Positions 23,584 to 30,773 of a stretch of 35,021 bases of DNA are shown here, one piece after another; positions within the stretch are counted from its first letter, which is position 1; the number at the start of each line of letters is the position of its first letter. The DNA is from Caulobacter sp. (GTDB lineage Bacteria; Pseudomonadota; Alphaproteobacteria; Caulobacterales; Caulobacteraceae). The notes beneath the pieces were generated by a model, which had not been told where the DNA came from, did not search any database, and was given only the letters and a program-made list of their open reading frames with translations. The stretch is from positions 1 through 35,021 of the forward strand of contig JAUXTQ010000062.1 in NCBI GenBank assembly GCA_030678995.1. The letters run 5' to 3'. The translations under genes were made by a program, and so were the position numbers.

Positions 23584-24060
23584 TCACCCCTCGTAAGGCT
23601 CATCCCCCCGATCCTCGTTCAGATCCCACGCCGCATACTCCAGGGCGTCCTCCGGCTCGTCCAGTTCGTCCTCGTTGATCGTCTGGCCGCGGATCGAGAT
23701 GCCGGCCTTGTGGACGCTCTCCGGGTCGCCGGTGACCAGCGGATGCCAGGCGGGCAGGGTCTTGCCCTCGTCCAGCCGGCGATAGGCGCAGCTGCGCGGC
23801 ATCCACTGCAGCTGCTCGATATTGCCCGGGGTCAGTTTGATACAGTCAGGCACCTGGGCCTTGCGGTTCTCGTAGTCGATGCAGCGGCAAAGCTGCCCGT
23901 CGAACAGGCGGCAGTGCACCCGCGTCGGGATCACTTCGTTGATTTCTTCATCCTCGAAGCGAACCAGGCAGCAAAGGCCGCAGCCGTCGCATAGGCTCTC
24001 CCACTCGGCGGGACTCATCTCGGCGAGGGACTTGATCTCCCAGAAGGGTTTGCGCGGCAT
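23584..24060 (-). CDS. ycgN: YcgN family cysteine cluster protein (UPF0260)
   Basis: This protein has about 158 residues. Its N-terminus has the YkgJ-type cluster CDGCGLCC (Cys24, 27, 30, 31), followed by CRLFDGQLCRCIDYENRKAQ, VPDCIKLTP and MPRSCAYRRL, together eight or more conserved cysteines likely to bind Zn or Fe-S. WHPLVTGDPESVHKAGISIR and the acidic tail are also characteristic of UPF0260. Function unknown. GTG-ATG occur in tandem at the start; the ATG at 24060 is preferred. It is divergent from the penicillin-binding protein gene with only 55 bp between them, so the promoters overlap. Confidence 0.93.
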   Translation of the reverse strand: MPRKPFWEIKSLAEMSPAEWESLCDGCGLCCLVRFEDEEINEVIPTRVHCRLFDGQLCRCIDYENRKAQVPDCIKLTPGNIEQLQWMPRSCAYRRLDEGKTLPAWHPLVTGDPESVHKAGISIRGQTINEDELDEPEDALEYAAWDLNEDRGDEPYEG

Positions 24061-24115
24061 CACTCTTGCGTCCTAAACCCCTAAACGCAGTAACCCAAGC
24101 GCGCAGGTTATCCTC

Positions 24116-26314
24116 TTGAGCGACGACTGGTCCCTTCCGCCTTACAGTTTCGAGCCCGAGCCGGCGCCGGAACCCGAACCCACGCTGGAAGAGCCTGGTC
24201 CGCGGAAAAAGGCCAGGGCGCCCAAACCACCCAAGCCGCCAAAGCCTCCAAAGCCTCCGAAGGGCGACGCCAGGCCGTTCATCGACCCGGACGCCATCTA
24301 CGCCTGGGTGCGCTCGCCCGGCATGCGCTGGGTCTGGATCACCCTGCTGGTGCTGTTCATCAGCGGCGCGGTCACGGCCACGGCGGGCGGCGTCTACATC
24401 TGGCGCAAATACCTGACGGACGTGCCGCCGATGCCCGGCCGCGAGGCGCTGTTCGCGGTCAACCGGGCGCCGGGCATCCGCTTCCAGGACCGCTCCGGCA
24501 AGCAGATCGCCGTGCGCGGGCCGCGCTATGGCGAGCGCGTCACCCTCGACCAGCTGCCGGACTACGTGCCCCGCGCCTTTCTGGCGGCGGAGGACCGGCG
24601 CTTCTACCACCACGGGGCCCTGGACCTGCGCGGCATCGCCCGGGCGGCCTGGATCAACTGGCGCGCCGGCGAGGTGGTGCAGGGCGGCTCGACCCTGACC
24701 CAGCAGCTGGCCAAGGGCCTGTTCCTGACCCCCGACCAGACCATGAAGCGCAAGCTGCAGGAGGCGGTCATGGCCCGCCGCCTGTACAGGATGCTCAGCC
24801 GCGACGAGCTCCTTGAGCTCTACCTCAACCGCATCTTCTTCGGGGCCAACACCTTCGGCGTCGACGGCGCCAGCCGGGCCTATTTCGGCAAGCCGGCGTC
24901 GAAGATGAGCCTGTCGGAGGCGGCCCTGCTGGCGGCCCTGCCCAAGGCGCCGTCCAGGCTGGCCCTGACCAAGAACATGGCCGGCGCCCTGGAGCGGCAG
25001 CGGCTGATCCTGGCCAACATGCGCCGGGAGCGCTGGATCACCGCGGAGGAGTACGAGGCGGCCCTGGCTGATACGCCCAGGCTCGCCCCCGGCGCGGTGC
25101 AGGATGAGGGCGATCTGGGCTATGTGCTCGACTACGCCACGGTCGAGGCGGTGAAGATCGCCGGCCAGAATTCGCCCGATCTGGTGGTCAGGTTGACCAT
25201 CGACAACCGCCTGCAGGCCGCCGGGGCGAAGATCGTCCGCGAGGTGTTGAAGACCGACGGTGCCAGGGCCGGGGCCAAACAGGCGGCCCTGATGGCCATC
25301 GCCAACGACGGCGCGATCCGCGCCATGGTCGGCGGCACGGACTTCGACGAGACCCCCTTCAACCGCGCGGTCCAGGCCCGGCGCCAGCCCGGCTCGACCT
25401 TCAAGCCGTTCGTCTATGCCGCGGCGCTGGAGCGGGGCGTCCTGCCGACCGACGAGCGGGTCGACGCCCCGATCAAGTTCGGCGACTGGGCCCCGGAAAA
25501 CTACGGCGGCGGCTACACCGGCTCGATAACCATCGAGGCGGCCCTGGCCAGGTCGGTCAACACCATAGCCGTCAAGCTGGGCCACGAGGTCGGCGGCCCG
25601 GCCATGGGCGAGCTGGCCCGGCGGTTCGGCCTGTCGACCATTCCCGCCAACCCCGACCTGTCGGTGGCGCTCGGCGCCTATGAGGTCTCGCTGATCAATC
25701 TGGTCAGCGCCTTCCAGGTGTTCCAGCAGGGCGGCCAGCGCCGCACGCCCTACATCATCGAGAGCATCACGACGGTCGGCGGGGAGTCGATCTACGTCCA
25801 TCCGCCGGCGGGCGGGGGCATGCCAGTCTACGACATCGCCAAGGCCTCGATGATGGTCAAGATGATGAAGGCGGTCATCGAGCGCGGCACCGGAACCCGG
25901 GCCGCCTTCGGCCGTCCCGCCGCCGGCAAGACCGGCACCAGCCAGAACTGGCGCGACGCCTGGTTCGTCGGCTTCACCCCGGACATGACCGCCGGGGTCT
26001 GGATCGGCAACGACGACGACCGGCCGATGAACAAGGTCGCCGGCGGCACCCTGCCGGCGATCATCTGGCGGCGGTTCATGATCGTCGCCCACGAAGGCCT
26101 GCCTGTGCGCGACTTCGACTGGCTGCTGCCCGATCCGGAGCTCGAGGAGGAGGCCGACCCGCGCAACCCGTTCTACGGCGAACTGTCGTCCGACTTCGCG
26201 AGGACCGCGGATTCCCTGGAACCGGCCATCGAACCCGAGGCCCCGCCGACGCCGGTCGTTCCGCCCGAGCCGCCGAAACCGCAACTGCCGGTGGGAGAGC
26301 CGATTCCGTACTGA
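24116..26314 (+). CDS. Class A penicillin-binding protein (PBP1A type)
   Basis: This 732-residue bifunctional peptidoglycan synthase starts at TTG 24116 (CAGG 8 nt upstream). The cytoplasmic tail carries EPEPAPEPEP and a KPP repeat (residues 36-50). One membrane helix is at about 71-95. The glycosyltransferase domain has catalytic Glu159 in AAEDRRFYHHG, GGSTLTQQ (190-197) and RKLQEAVMARRL. The transpeptidase domain has the nucleophile Ser427 in SxxK (STFK), SVN (480-482) and KTGT (605-608). The C-terminus is proline-rich (PPTPVVPPEPPKP). All catalytic residues are present. It would polymerise and cross-link peptidoglycan at the inner membrane. PBP1A versus another class A paralogue is not settled. 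Confidence 0.95.
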   Translation: MSDDWSLPPYSFEPEPAPEPEPTLEEPGPRKKARAPKPPKPPKPPKPPKGDARPFIDPDAIYAWVRSPGMRWVWITLLVLFISGAVTATAGGVYIWRKYLTDVPPMPGREALFAVNRAPGIRFQDRSGKQIAVRGPRYGERVTLDQLPDYVPRAFLAAEDRRFYHHGALDLRGIARAAWINWRAGEVVQGGSTLTQQLAKGLFLTPDQTMKRKLQEAVMARRLYRMLSRDELLELYLNRIFFGANTFGVDGASRAYFGKPASKMSLSEAALLAALPKAPSRLALTKNMAGALERQRLILANMRRERWITAEEYEAALADTPRLAPGAVQDEGDLGYVLDYATVEAVKIAGQNSPDLVVRLTIDNRLQAAGAKIVREVLKTDGARAGAKQAALMAIANDGAIRAMVGGTDFDETPFNRAVQARRQPGSTFKPFVYAAALERGVLPTDERVDAPIKFGDWAPENYGGGYTGSITIEAALARSVNTIAVKLGHEVGGPAMGELARRFGLSTIPANPDLSVALGAYEVSLINLVSAFQVFQQGGQRRTPYIIESITTVGGESIYVHPPAGGGMPVYDIAKASMMVKMMKAVIERGTGTRAAFGRPAAGKTGTSQNWRDAWFVGFTPDMTAGVWIGNDDDRPMNKVAGGTLPAIIWRRFMIVAHEGLPVRDFDWLLPDPELEEEADPRNPFYGELSSDFARTADSLEPAIEPEAPPTPVVPPEPPKPQLPVGEPIPY

Positions 26315-26473
26315 TCCTCCCCTCGCAGAGGGGAGGGGGACCATGCGGAGCATGGTGGAGGGGGCTGAGCCGGGATCTGCCGGGCAGACCTGAATTCGGG
26401 ATGCGGCCGCTCGCGGTGGCGCTGACCCCTCCACCGCCTCCGGCGGTCCCCCTCCCCGCGGGGCGGGGAGGAT
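26315..26473. repeat. Family B mosaic palindromic repeat, copy 4
   Basis: It starts TCCTCCCCTCGCAGAGGGGA with ACCATGCGGAGCATGGT, and ends CCTCCACCGCCTCCGGCGG, then TCCCCCTCCCC, then a CGGGGAGGA end. A central CCTGAATTC is shared with copy 6. It separates the PBP gene from the GTA cluster and is very close to the PBP stop codon. Confidence 0.85.
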
Positions 26474-26525
26474 AGGGGGATAGAACGCCCATTCCCCTCG
26501 GAATACGCGAACCAAACCCCAGCCT

Positions 26526-26558
26526 TTCCAATCCCTTCCAACTTTCTCACCCTGAATC
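26526..26558 (+). promoter_or_regulatory. Putative GTA promoter region with TTCCAA repeats and a GANTC site
   Basis: TTCCAA occurs at 26526 and 26536, a 10-bp period, followed by GAATC (26554-26558), a CcrM-type methylation site, all within 70 bp of gp1. In Caulobacter the GTA operon needs dedicated activators (GafY/GafZ) and is repressed by RogA; whether these repeats are such sites is unknown. Confidence 0.3.
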
Positions 26559-26593
26559 CCCATCGGCGCCCGCTGGTCGGGTAGCTTTAGGGC

Positions 26594-27010
26594 ATGCCTA
26601 CAAAACCCACTGGAGCGGCGGAGCTGCTCGCGGGCCTCGCGGAGCAGCAGGCTCGCGGGCTGCTTGAGGACGCCGCCATGATCGACGATCTCCCGAAACC
26701 CGAAAGCTACATCGCGCTGGCTCAGCGGGTGCGGCTGCGCGGGGCGATCGCCCGCTCGGCCGTGGGGCTCCACAAGCTGCAGGATCAAGAGGACCGCCGC
26801 TCCGGCGCTGCCAACCAGGACGAGGCCGACATGAATGACCAACCCGACGATCCCGACACCATCGAGCGGAAGTACGTGGAGCTTCAGAACCTCCTCGATC
26901 GACTCTCTGATCGGCATGACCCCGGAGCAGACGAGGGCGACCGTTCCGGCGGAGGAGCTGGACATCGTCCGGGCCAACTGGCTCATCCGGGCGAACGTCG
27001 AGCAGCGTAG
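26594..27010 (+). CDS. GTA gp1-like protein (possible small terminase)
   Basis: This 138-residue, largely helical protein (LLAGLAEQQARGLLEDAAMI, ALAQRVRLRGAIARSAVGLH) sits where GTA gene 1, a small-terminase candidate, is found. Helical composition and position support that role; no motif proves it. After about 26913 its codons lose the genome's G/C third-position bias, while the terminase frame gains it, so the last ~30 residues (PGADEGDRSGGGAGHRPGQL onward) read as overprinted sequence and the native stop may have been lost. This gives a 95-bp overlap with the terminase gene. Confidence 0.75.
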   Translation: MPTKPTGAAELLAGLAEQQARGLLEDAAMIDDLPKPESYIALAQRVRLRGAIARSAVGLHKLQDQEDRRSGAANQDEADMNDQPDDPDTIERKYVELQNLLDRLSDRHDPGADEGDRSGGGAGHRPGQLAHPGERRAA

Positions 27011-28157
27011 GCTCGACCGCGATTGGCGGACCTGGCTGCTGCTGGGCGGGCGCGGCTCGGGCAAGACCTGGGTCGGCGCCGGCTGGCTGGTCGAAAAGGC
27101 CTGGCATGGTGGACGGTTCGCCCTGGTCGGGCCCAGCCTGCACGACGTGCAGGAGGTGATGATCGAGGGGCCGTCGGGCCTGCGGGCCCAGAGCCCGCGC
27201 GGCCTGCGCTTTCGTCATGAGAAGTCCCGCCGACGGGTCACCTGGAGCACCGGCGCCGAGGCTCACATCTTCTCCGCCGAAGACCCCGACAGCCTGCGCG
27301 GACCCCAGTTCAACAGCGCCTGGGCCGACGAGTTCTGCGCCTGGCGCAAGCCCGGCGACGTGCTGGCCATGTTGCGCTTCGGCCTGCGTCTGGGCGAGAT
27401 GCCGCAGCTGCTGGTGACCACCACGCCCCGGCCGATCGCCGCCCTGCGCAAACTGAGAGCCGAGGTCTCGACGGTCGACAGCGTGATCCCGACGCGGACC
27501 AACGCCCATAACCTGTCGCCGGCCTTCGTCGACACCCTGACCAGCCTCTACGGCGGCACCAGCCTGGCGGCGCAGGAACTGGACGGCCTCATCGTCGAGG
27601 GCGAGGGCGCCCTGTGGACCGCCGCCCAGCTGGCGGACTGCCGGGGCGCGACTCCGCCGCACTTCGACAGGATCGTGGTCGCCGTCGATCCGCCGGCCAG
27701 CGCGACGGGCGACGCCTGCGGCATCGTGGTCGCCGGTCGCCTTGGCGAGCGCGCCTTCGTGCTGGCGGACAAGACGGTCAGCGGCCTGTCGCCGCTGGGC
27801 TGGGCGAAGACGGCGGTGAAGGCGGCGCGGGAATTCGGCGCGGCGGTCATCGTCGCCGAGGCCAACCAGGGCGGGGAGATGGTCCGCGGCCTGCTGGCCC
27901 AGGCCCAGGCGCCGTGCCCGGTGAAGCTGGTCCACGCCCGCTACAACAAGCGCATCCGCGCGGAGCCGGTGGCGGCCCTCTACGAGCGCGGCCTGGTGGT
28001 CCACTGCGGCGCCTTTCCGGCGCTGGAGGAGGAGCTGATGGCCCTCGGCTGCGAGGACCGCGGCCCCAGCCCCGACCGCGCCGACGCCCTGGTCTGGGCG
28101 CTGACGGACCTGATGCTGGGCCGGGCGGCGAAACGGCCGAGGGTGCGGGTGCTGTAG
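26916..28157 (+). CDS. GTA terminase large subunit (gp2)
   Basis: The 413-residue packaging motor has Walker A GGRGSGKT (44-51), Walker B ending in WADE (136-139), and coupling TTTPRP (168-173). The RNase H-like nuclease has D258 (VAVDPP), E315 (VAEANQGG) and D390 (DRADALVWAL). An in-frame ATG at 26835 exists, but codon bias shifts to this frame at 26916. In GTAs this enzyme packages random host DNA by headful cutting. It is followed not by the portal gene but by a ~500-bp insert. Confidence 0.95.
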   Translation: MTPEQTRATVPAEELDIVRANWLIRANVEQRRLDRDWRTWLLLGGRGSGKTWVGAGWLVEKAWHGGRFALVGPSLHDVQEVMIEGPSGLRAQSPRGLRFRHEKSRRRVTWSTGAEAHIFSAEDPDSLRGPQFNSAWADEFCAWRKPGDVLAMLRFGLRLGEMPQLLVTTTPRPIAALRKLRAEVSTVDSVIPTRTNAHNLSPAFVDTLTSLYGGTSLAAQELDGLIVEGEGALWTAAQLADCRGATPPHFDRIVVAVDPPASATGDACGIVVAGRLGERAFVLADKTVSGLSPLGWAKTAVKAAREFGAAVIVAEANQGGEMVRGLLAQAQAPCPVKLVHARYNKRIRAEPVAALYERGLVVHCGAFPALEEELMALGCEDRGPSPDRADALVWALTDLMLGRAAKRPRVRVL

Positions 28158-28236
28158 GCGCACACAAATAGGCGTGACTCATCCAGCGCTGGGGAGACGA
28201 GAAAATGGGGGGTGGTCGGCCCCGATGGGCCGAACG

Positions 28237-28353
28237 TCATCGCATCGCTAGCAGGACGATCAAGCCGACGACAAACTGCGCGAAGAGGCGGAGTTCCCGC
28301 ATCACTGCAGCTACGTCGACCGTCACATCTACCTTGCGATCGGTCTTCTTCAT
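28237..28353 (-). CDS. 38-residue single-pass membrane peptide in the insert
   Basis: The ATG at 28353, with GAGG 8 nt upstream, encodes a basic start MKKTDRKVDVTVDVAAV, a helix MRELRLF and a hydrophobic end AQFVVGLIVLLAMR. Charge pattern and a membrane-spanning tail suggest a real tail-anchored peptide. No family recognised. It runs opposite to the GTA genes. Confidence 0.5.
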   Translation of the reverse strand: MKKTDRKVDVTVDVAAVMRELRLFAQFVVGLIVLLAMR

Positions 28354-28503
28354 CACGGTGCCTCGATAGCTAGCCCACGATGGTGCGACCAACGTGGCAT
28401 TGCATTCGGGATGGGTGTCAGCGCTCGTTCGAAACGCTCGGGAGCTCCCTAGTAGGAGGTCCGGGTACGTTGGCCTTTGGTGTTGTGGGAGATCGAGCGC
28501 GCA

Positions 28504-28537
28504 ACAAAAATGCCCCCCAGCGAGAGCGGAGGGGCAT
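28504..28537 (-). terminator. Minus-strand rho-independent terminator-like hairpin
   Basis: On the minus strand ATGCCCC and GGGGCAT form a 7-bp stem around a 14-nt loop, followed by TTTTTGTTG. It would stop leftward transcription inside the GTA cluster, yet no good minus-strand gene lies upstream of it, so it looks like an orphan from inserted DNA. Confidence 0.6.
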
Positions 28538-28666
28538 CACGGGTCGCAGAAACCAACCCATAGACTTTGTACCCTTGATTCGAGGCGTCGGGAAGCTCTG
28601 GGTCGAACCCAAGGTCTGGCTTCCCACTATGGCGGCCACGTCGGCCACTTCACGAAGGTTGCCCCT

Positions 28667-29818
28667 ATGCCCCTCTTCCCCCGCCTTCGCCGGCCCCGAA
28701 CGCGCGCGCCGGAGGCCAAGGACTCCCGCGCCGCGGCCCTAGTGGCCGTGACCACGGCCGGTCGGCCCGTCTGGACGCCCCGCGACTATGAGTCCCTTGC
28801 CCGAGAAGGCTTCGCCAAGAACCCCGTCGCCTATCGCTGTGTGCGCATGATCGCCGAGGCGGCGGCCTCGATCCCGCTGGCGGTGTTCGCCGGCGGGCGG
28901 CGGGCGGATGACCATCCCCTGCGCCGCCTGATCGACCGGCCCAATCCCGAACAGGGCGGGCCGGACCTGCTGGAGGCCTTTTTCGGAACCCTGCAGGTCA
29001 GCGGCAACGGCTATCTGGAGGCGGCCGGGGAGGGGCCTGGAGAGCTGTGGGCCCTGCGGCCCGACCGGATGAAGGTGATCCCGGGCCGGCAGGGCTGGCC
29101 GGAAGCCTACGACTACGGGGTGGCCGGGCGCAGCGTGCGCATCGGCCGCGACGCCGACGGCTGGCTGCCGGTGCTGCATCTGAAGCTGTTCAACCCGGCG
29201 GACGACTACTATGGCGCCAGCCCGCTGGAAGCGGCGGCCTTCGCCATCGACGTGCACAACGCCTCGGGGGCCTGGAACAAGGCCCTGCTGGACAATTCCG
29301 CCCGGCCGAGCGGCGCGCTGGTCTACGCCAATCCCGAGGCCGGCGACCGGCTGAGCGAGGCGCAGTTCGAGACCCTCAAGGCCGAGCTGGAGGCCCGCAC
29401 CGGCCCCGCCGCCGCCGGCCGGCCGCTGTTGCTGGAGGGCGGGCTGGACTGGCGGCCGATGTCGCTGTCGCCGGCCGACATGGACTTCATCGCCGGCAAG
29501 CACGCCGCCGCGCGCGAGATCGCCCTGGCCTTCGGCGTCCCGCCGCAGCTGCTCGGCATTCCCGGCGACAATACCTACGCCAACTACCGCGAGGCCAACG
29601 GCGCCTTCTGGCGGCACACGGTGGTCCCGCTGGCCGAACGGTCGGCGCGGGCGTTGACCGGCTGGCTGGGGGTGAAGCACCCCGGCGTGCGGCTGGCCTG
29701 CGACCTGGACGCCGTCCCCGCCCTCTCCGCCGAACGCGACGCCCTGTGGGCAAGGCTGGAGGCGGCGACGTTCCTGACCCCGGACGAGCGGCGGCGGCTG
29801 GCGGGACTGGAACACTGA
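28667..29818 (+). CDS. GTA portal protein (gp3), HK97 family
   Basis: This 383-residue portal protein starts at ATG 28667 (GAAGG about 9 nt upstream). The hallmarks are NPVAYRCVRMIAEAAASIPL, HPLRRLIDRPNPEQGG, GNGYLEAAGEG, ELWALRPDRMKVIPG, VLHLKLFNPADDYYGASPLE, LDNSARPSGALVY and AFGVPPQLLGIPGDNTYANY. It forms the dodecameric DNA gate and terminase docking ring. The long open frame upstream (to 28394) runs through the low-GC insert and is not coding-like. The full family length is retained. Confidence 0.95.
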   Translation: MPLFPRLRRPRTRAPEAKDSRAAALVAVTTAGRPVWTPRDYESLAREGFAKNPVAYRCVRMIAEAAASIPLAVFAGGRRADDHPLRRLIDRPNPEQGGPDLLEAFFGTLQVSGNGYLEAAGEGPGELWALRPDRMKVIPGRQGWPEAYDYGVAGRSVRIGRDADGWLPVLHLKLFNPADDYYGASPLEAAAFAIDVHNASGAWNKALLDNSARPSGALVYANPEAGDRLSEAQFETLKAELEARTGPAAAGRPLLLEGGLDWRPMSLSPADMDFIAGKHAAAREIALAFGVPPQLLGIPGDNTYANYREANGAFWRHTVVPLAERSARALTGWLGVKHPGVRLACDLDAVPALSAERDALWARLEAATFLTPDERRRLAGLEH

Positions 29819-29820
29819 CA

Positions 29821-29845
29821 ATCCTCCCCGGCTTCGCGGGGAGGA
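29821..29845. repeat. Family B half element
   Basis: ATCCTCCCCGGCTTCGCGGG followed by GAGGA is a single terminal hairpin of the family B type, three bases after the portal stop. It supplies the purine-rich stretch (GGAGGAAAGGAGAAACGT) before the next start codon. Confidence 0.65.
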
Positions 29846-29857
29846 AAGGAGAAACGT

Positions 29858-30103
29858 ATGACCCCCTCCCGCTTCCGCCTCGACCGGCAGGTGACCCTGG
29901 CTGTCGTCATCACCGTGGCCGTGCAGGCCGGCGGCGGGCTGATGTGGGCGGGCCGGGCCTCGGCGCGGATCGACGAGCTGCAGCGGCGGGTGGAGGGCCA
30001 GTCGGAGACATCCGAGCGGCTGGCGCGGCTGGAAGAGCAGGTGGCCGCCGCGCGCGTGACCCTGGAGCGGCTGGAACGCCGGCTGGAGACGGGGGAGCTG
30101 TGA
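29858..30103 (+). CDS. Small membrane and coiled-coil protein in GTA cluster
   Basis: This 81-residue protein has an AAAGGAGAAACGT ribosome site. It has one membrane helix (about residues 11-31, VTLAVVITVAVQAGGGLMWA) and a heptad-rich helix after it (IDELQRRVEG, SERLARLEEQ, ARVTLERLERRLETGEL). Rhodobacter-type GTA clusters carry a comparable small gene between portal and protease (g3.5). The layout also recalls phage spanin or holin-associated proteins, but function is unproven. Confidence 0.78.
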   Translation: MTPSRFRLDRQVTLAVVITVAVQAGGGLMWAGRASARIDELQRRVEGQSETSERLARLEEQVAAARVTLERLERRLETGEL

Positions 30104-30107
30104 GTTC

Positions 30108-30185
30108 GGGGACATGCACTTCAGTGCGTGTCCCATGTTCAGGACCTTTCAGACGAAGGGGACACGCACTGAAGTGCATGTCCCC
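30108..30185. repeat. Family A paired-hairpin element (REPIN-like), copy 3
   Basis: The left hairpin is GGGGACATGCAC/GTGCGTGTCCC (30108-30134), and the right GGGGACACGCAC/GTGCATGTCCCC (30158-30185), inverted around a 23-nt spacer. Same ATG-outside/CGT-inside order as copy 1. It fills the gap between the small membrane protein and the prohead protease within the GTA operon. Confidence 0.85.
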
Positions 30186-30199
30186 GCGCGGAGCAAAAG

Positions 30200-30679
30200 A
30201 TGACCCACATCAGCGGCTACGCCTCGCTGTTCTGGACGCGCGACCTCAATGACGACGTGACCGCCGCGGGGGCCTTTGGGGCCTCGCTGGCGCGGACCGG
30301 CGCGGCGGGGGTGCGGATGCTGTGCCAGCACGACGGCGACCATCCGGTCGGCGTCTGGGACGAGATCGTCGAGGGCGCGCGCGGGCTATTCGTCCGTGGA
30401 CGGATCATCGAAGTTGGACCCCACGGCCGCCTCTGCGCCGCCCTGGTCCGCGCCGGGGCCATGGACGGCCTGTCCATCGGCTTCCGCGCCGTGAAGGCCC
30501 GCCCCGACGAGAGCGGCCGGCTGCGGGTGCTGACCGAAGTGGAGCTGTGGGAGGTGTCGATCGTCACCTTCCCGATGCTGCCGGGCGCGAGGATCGAGAC
30601 GGTTCTCCCTCTCCCGGAGGGGGAGGGCGGGGCCCATGCGCAGCATGGGAGGGTGAGGGATTACGCCCTCGCCGGTTAG
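30200..30679 (+). CDS. GTA prohead protease (gp4), repeat-derived C-terminus
   Basis: This 159-residue HK97-type (U35) serine protease removes scaffold parts of the capsid protein during head maturation. The catalytic His44 (LCQHDGDHPVGVW) and Ser92 (DGLSIGFRAVKA) are present, as is the ELWEVSIVTFPMLPGA signature with the probable acid Glu118. Start ATG has GGAG 7 nt upstream. The last ~26 residues (from TVLPLPEGEGGAHAQHGRV) are translated from family B repeat copy 5, so the native C-terminus seems to have been replaced. The core is intact and may still work. Confidence 0.93.
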   Translation: MTHISGYASLFWTRDLNDDVTAAGAFGASLARTGAAGVRMLCQHDGDHPVGVWDEIVEGARGLFVRGRIIEVGPHGRLCAALVRAGAMDGLSIGFRAVKARPDESGRLRVLTEVELWEVSIVTFPMLPGARIETVLPLPEGEGGAHAQHGRVRDYALAG

Positions 30680-30754
30680 CGCGCCCTCGACACCGTAACC
30701 CCTCAACCTCCCACGCCTGCGGCGTGGGTCCCTCCTTCTCCCTCCGGGAGAAGG
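30603..30754. repeat. Family B mosaic palindromic repeat, copy 5
   Basis: It starts TTCTCCCTCTCCCGGAGGGG then GCCCATGCGCAGCATGGGAG, and ends CCTCCCACGCCTGCGGCGTG, then GGTCCCTCCTTCTCCCTCCG and GGAGAAGGG. It spans the end of the protease gene and the protease-capsid gap. Confidence 0.8.
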
Positions 30755-30773
30755 GTTTTCTGTTGGAGACACC

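Larger units (their letters stand above)
28158..28666. other. Lower-GC insert between terminase and portal genes
   Basis: This 509-bp stretch is about 60 percent GC by hand count of 28201-28620, clearly below its neighbours, with no ORF of matching codon bias on the plus strand. On the minus strand it holds a 38-codon ORF and a terminator-like hairpin. Open frames that cross it on either strand look non-coding. It resembles the residue of an inserted mobile or phage segment; no clear target duplication was found by eye. Confidence 0.6.

Noticed and set aside
23948..27064. Very long antisense ORF (about 1038 codons) opposite the PBP gene
   Set aside because: Shadow frame of a high-GC gene; it crosses several real genes and an intergenic repeat and shows no domain.
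28418..28648. 76-codon minus-strand ORF spanning the terminator hairpin
   Set aside because: Reads straight through the hairpin and U-tract, with no ribosome site or recognisable motif.
28547..28660. tRNA- or tmRNA-like segment with GGGTTCGACCC on the minus strand
   Set aside because: The T-arm does not pair with a 7-nt loop and there is no acceptor stem or anticodon arm.
28394..28666. N-terminal extension of the portal protein
   Set aside because: Runs through the lower-GC insert with non-coding-like codons; ATG 28667 gives normal family length and has a ribosome site.
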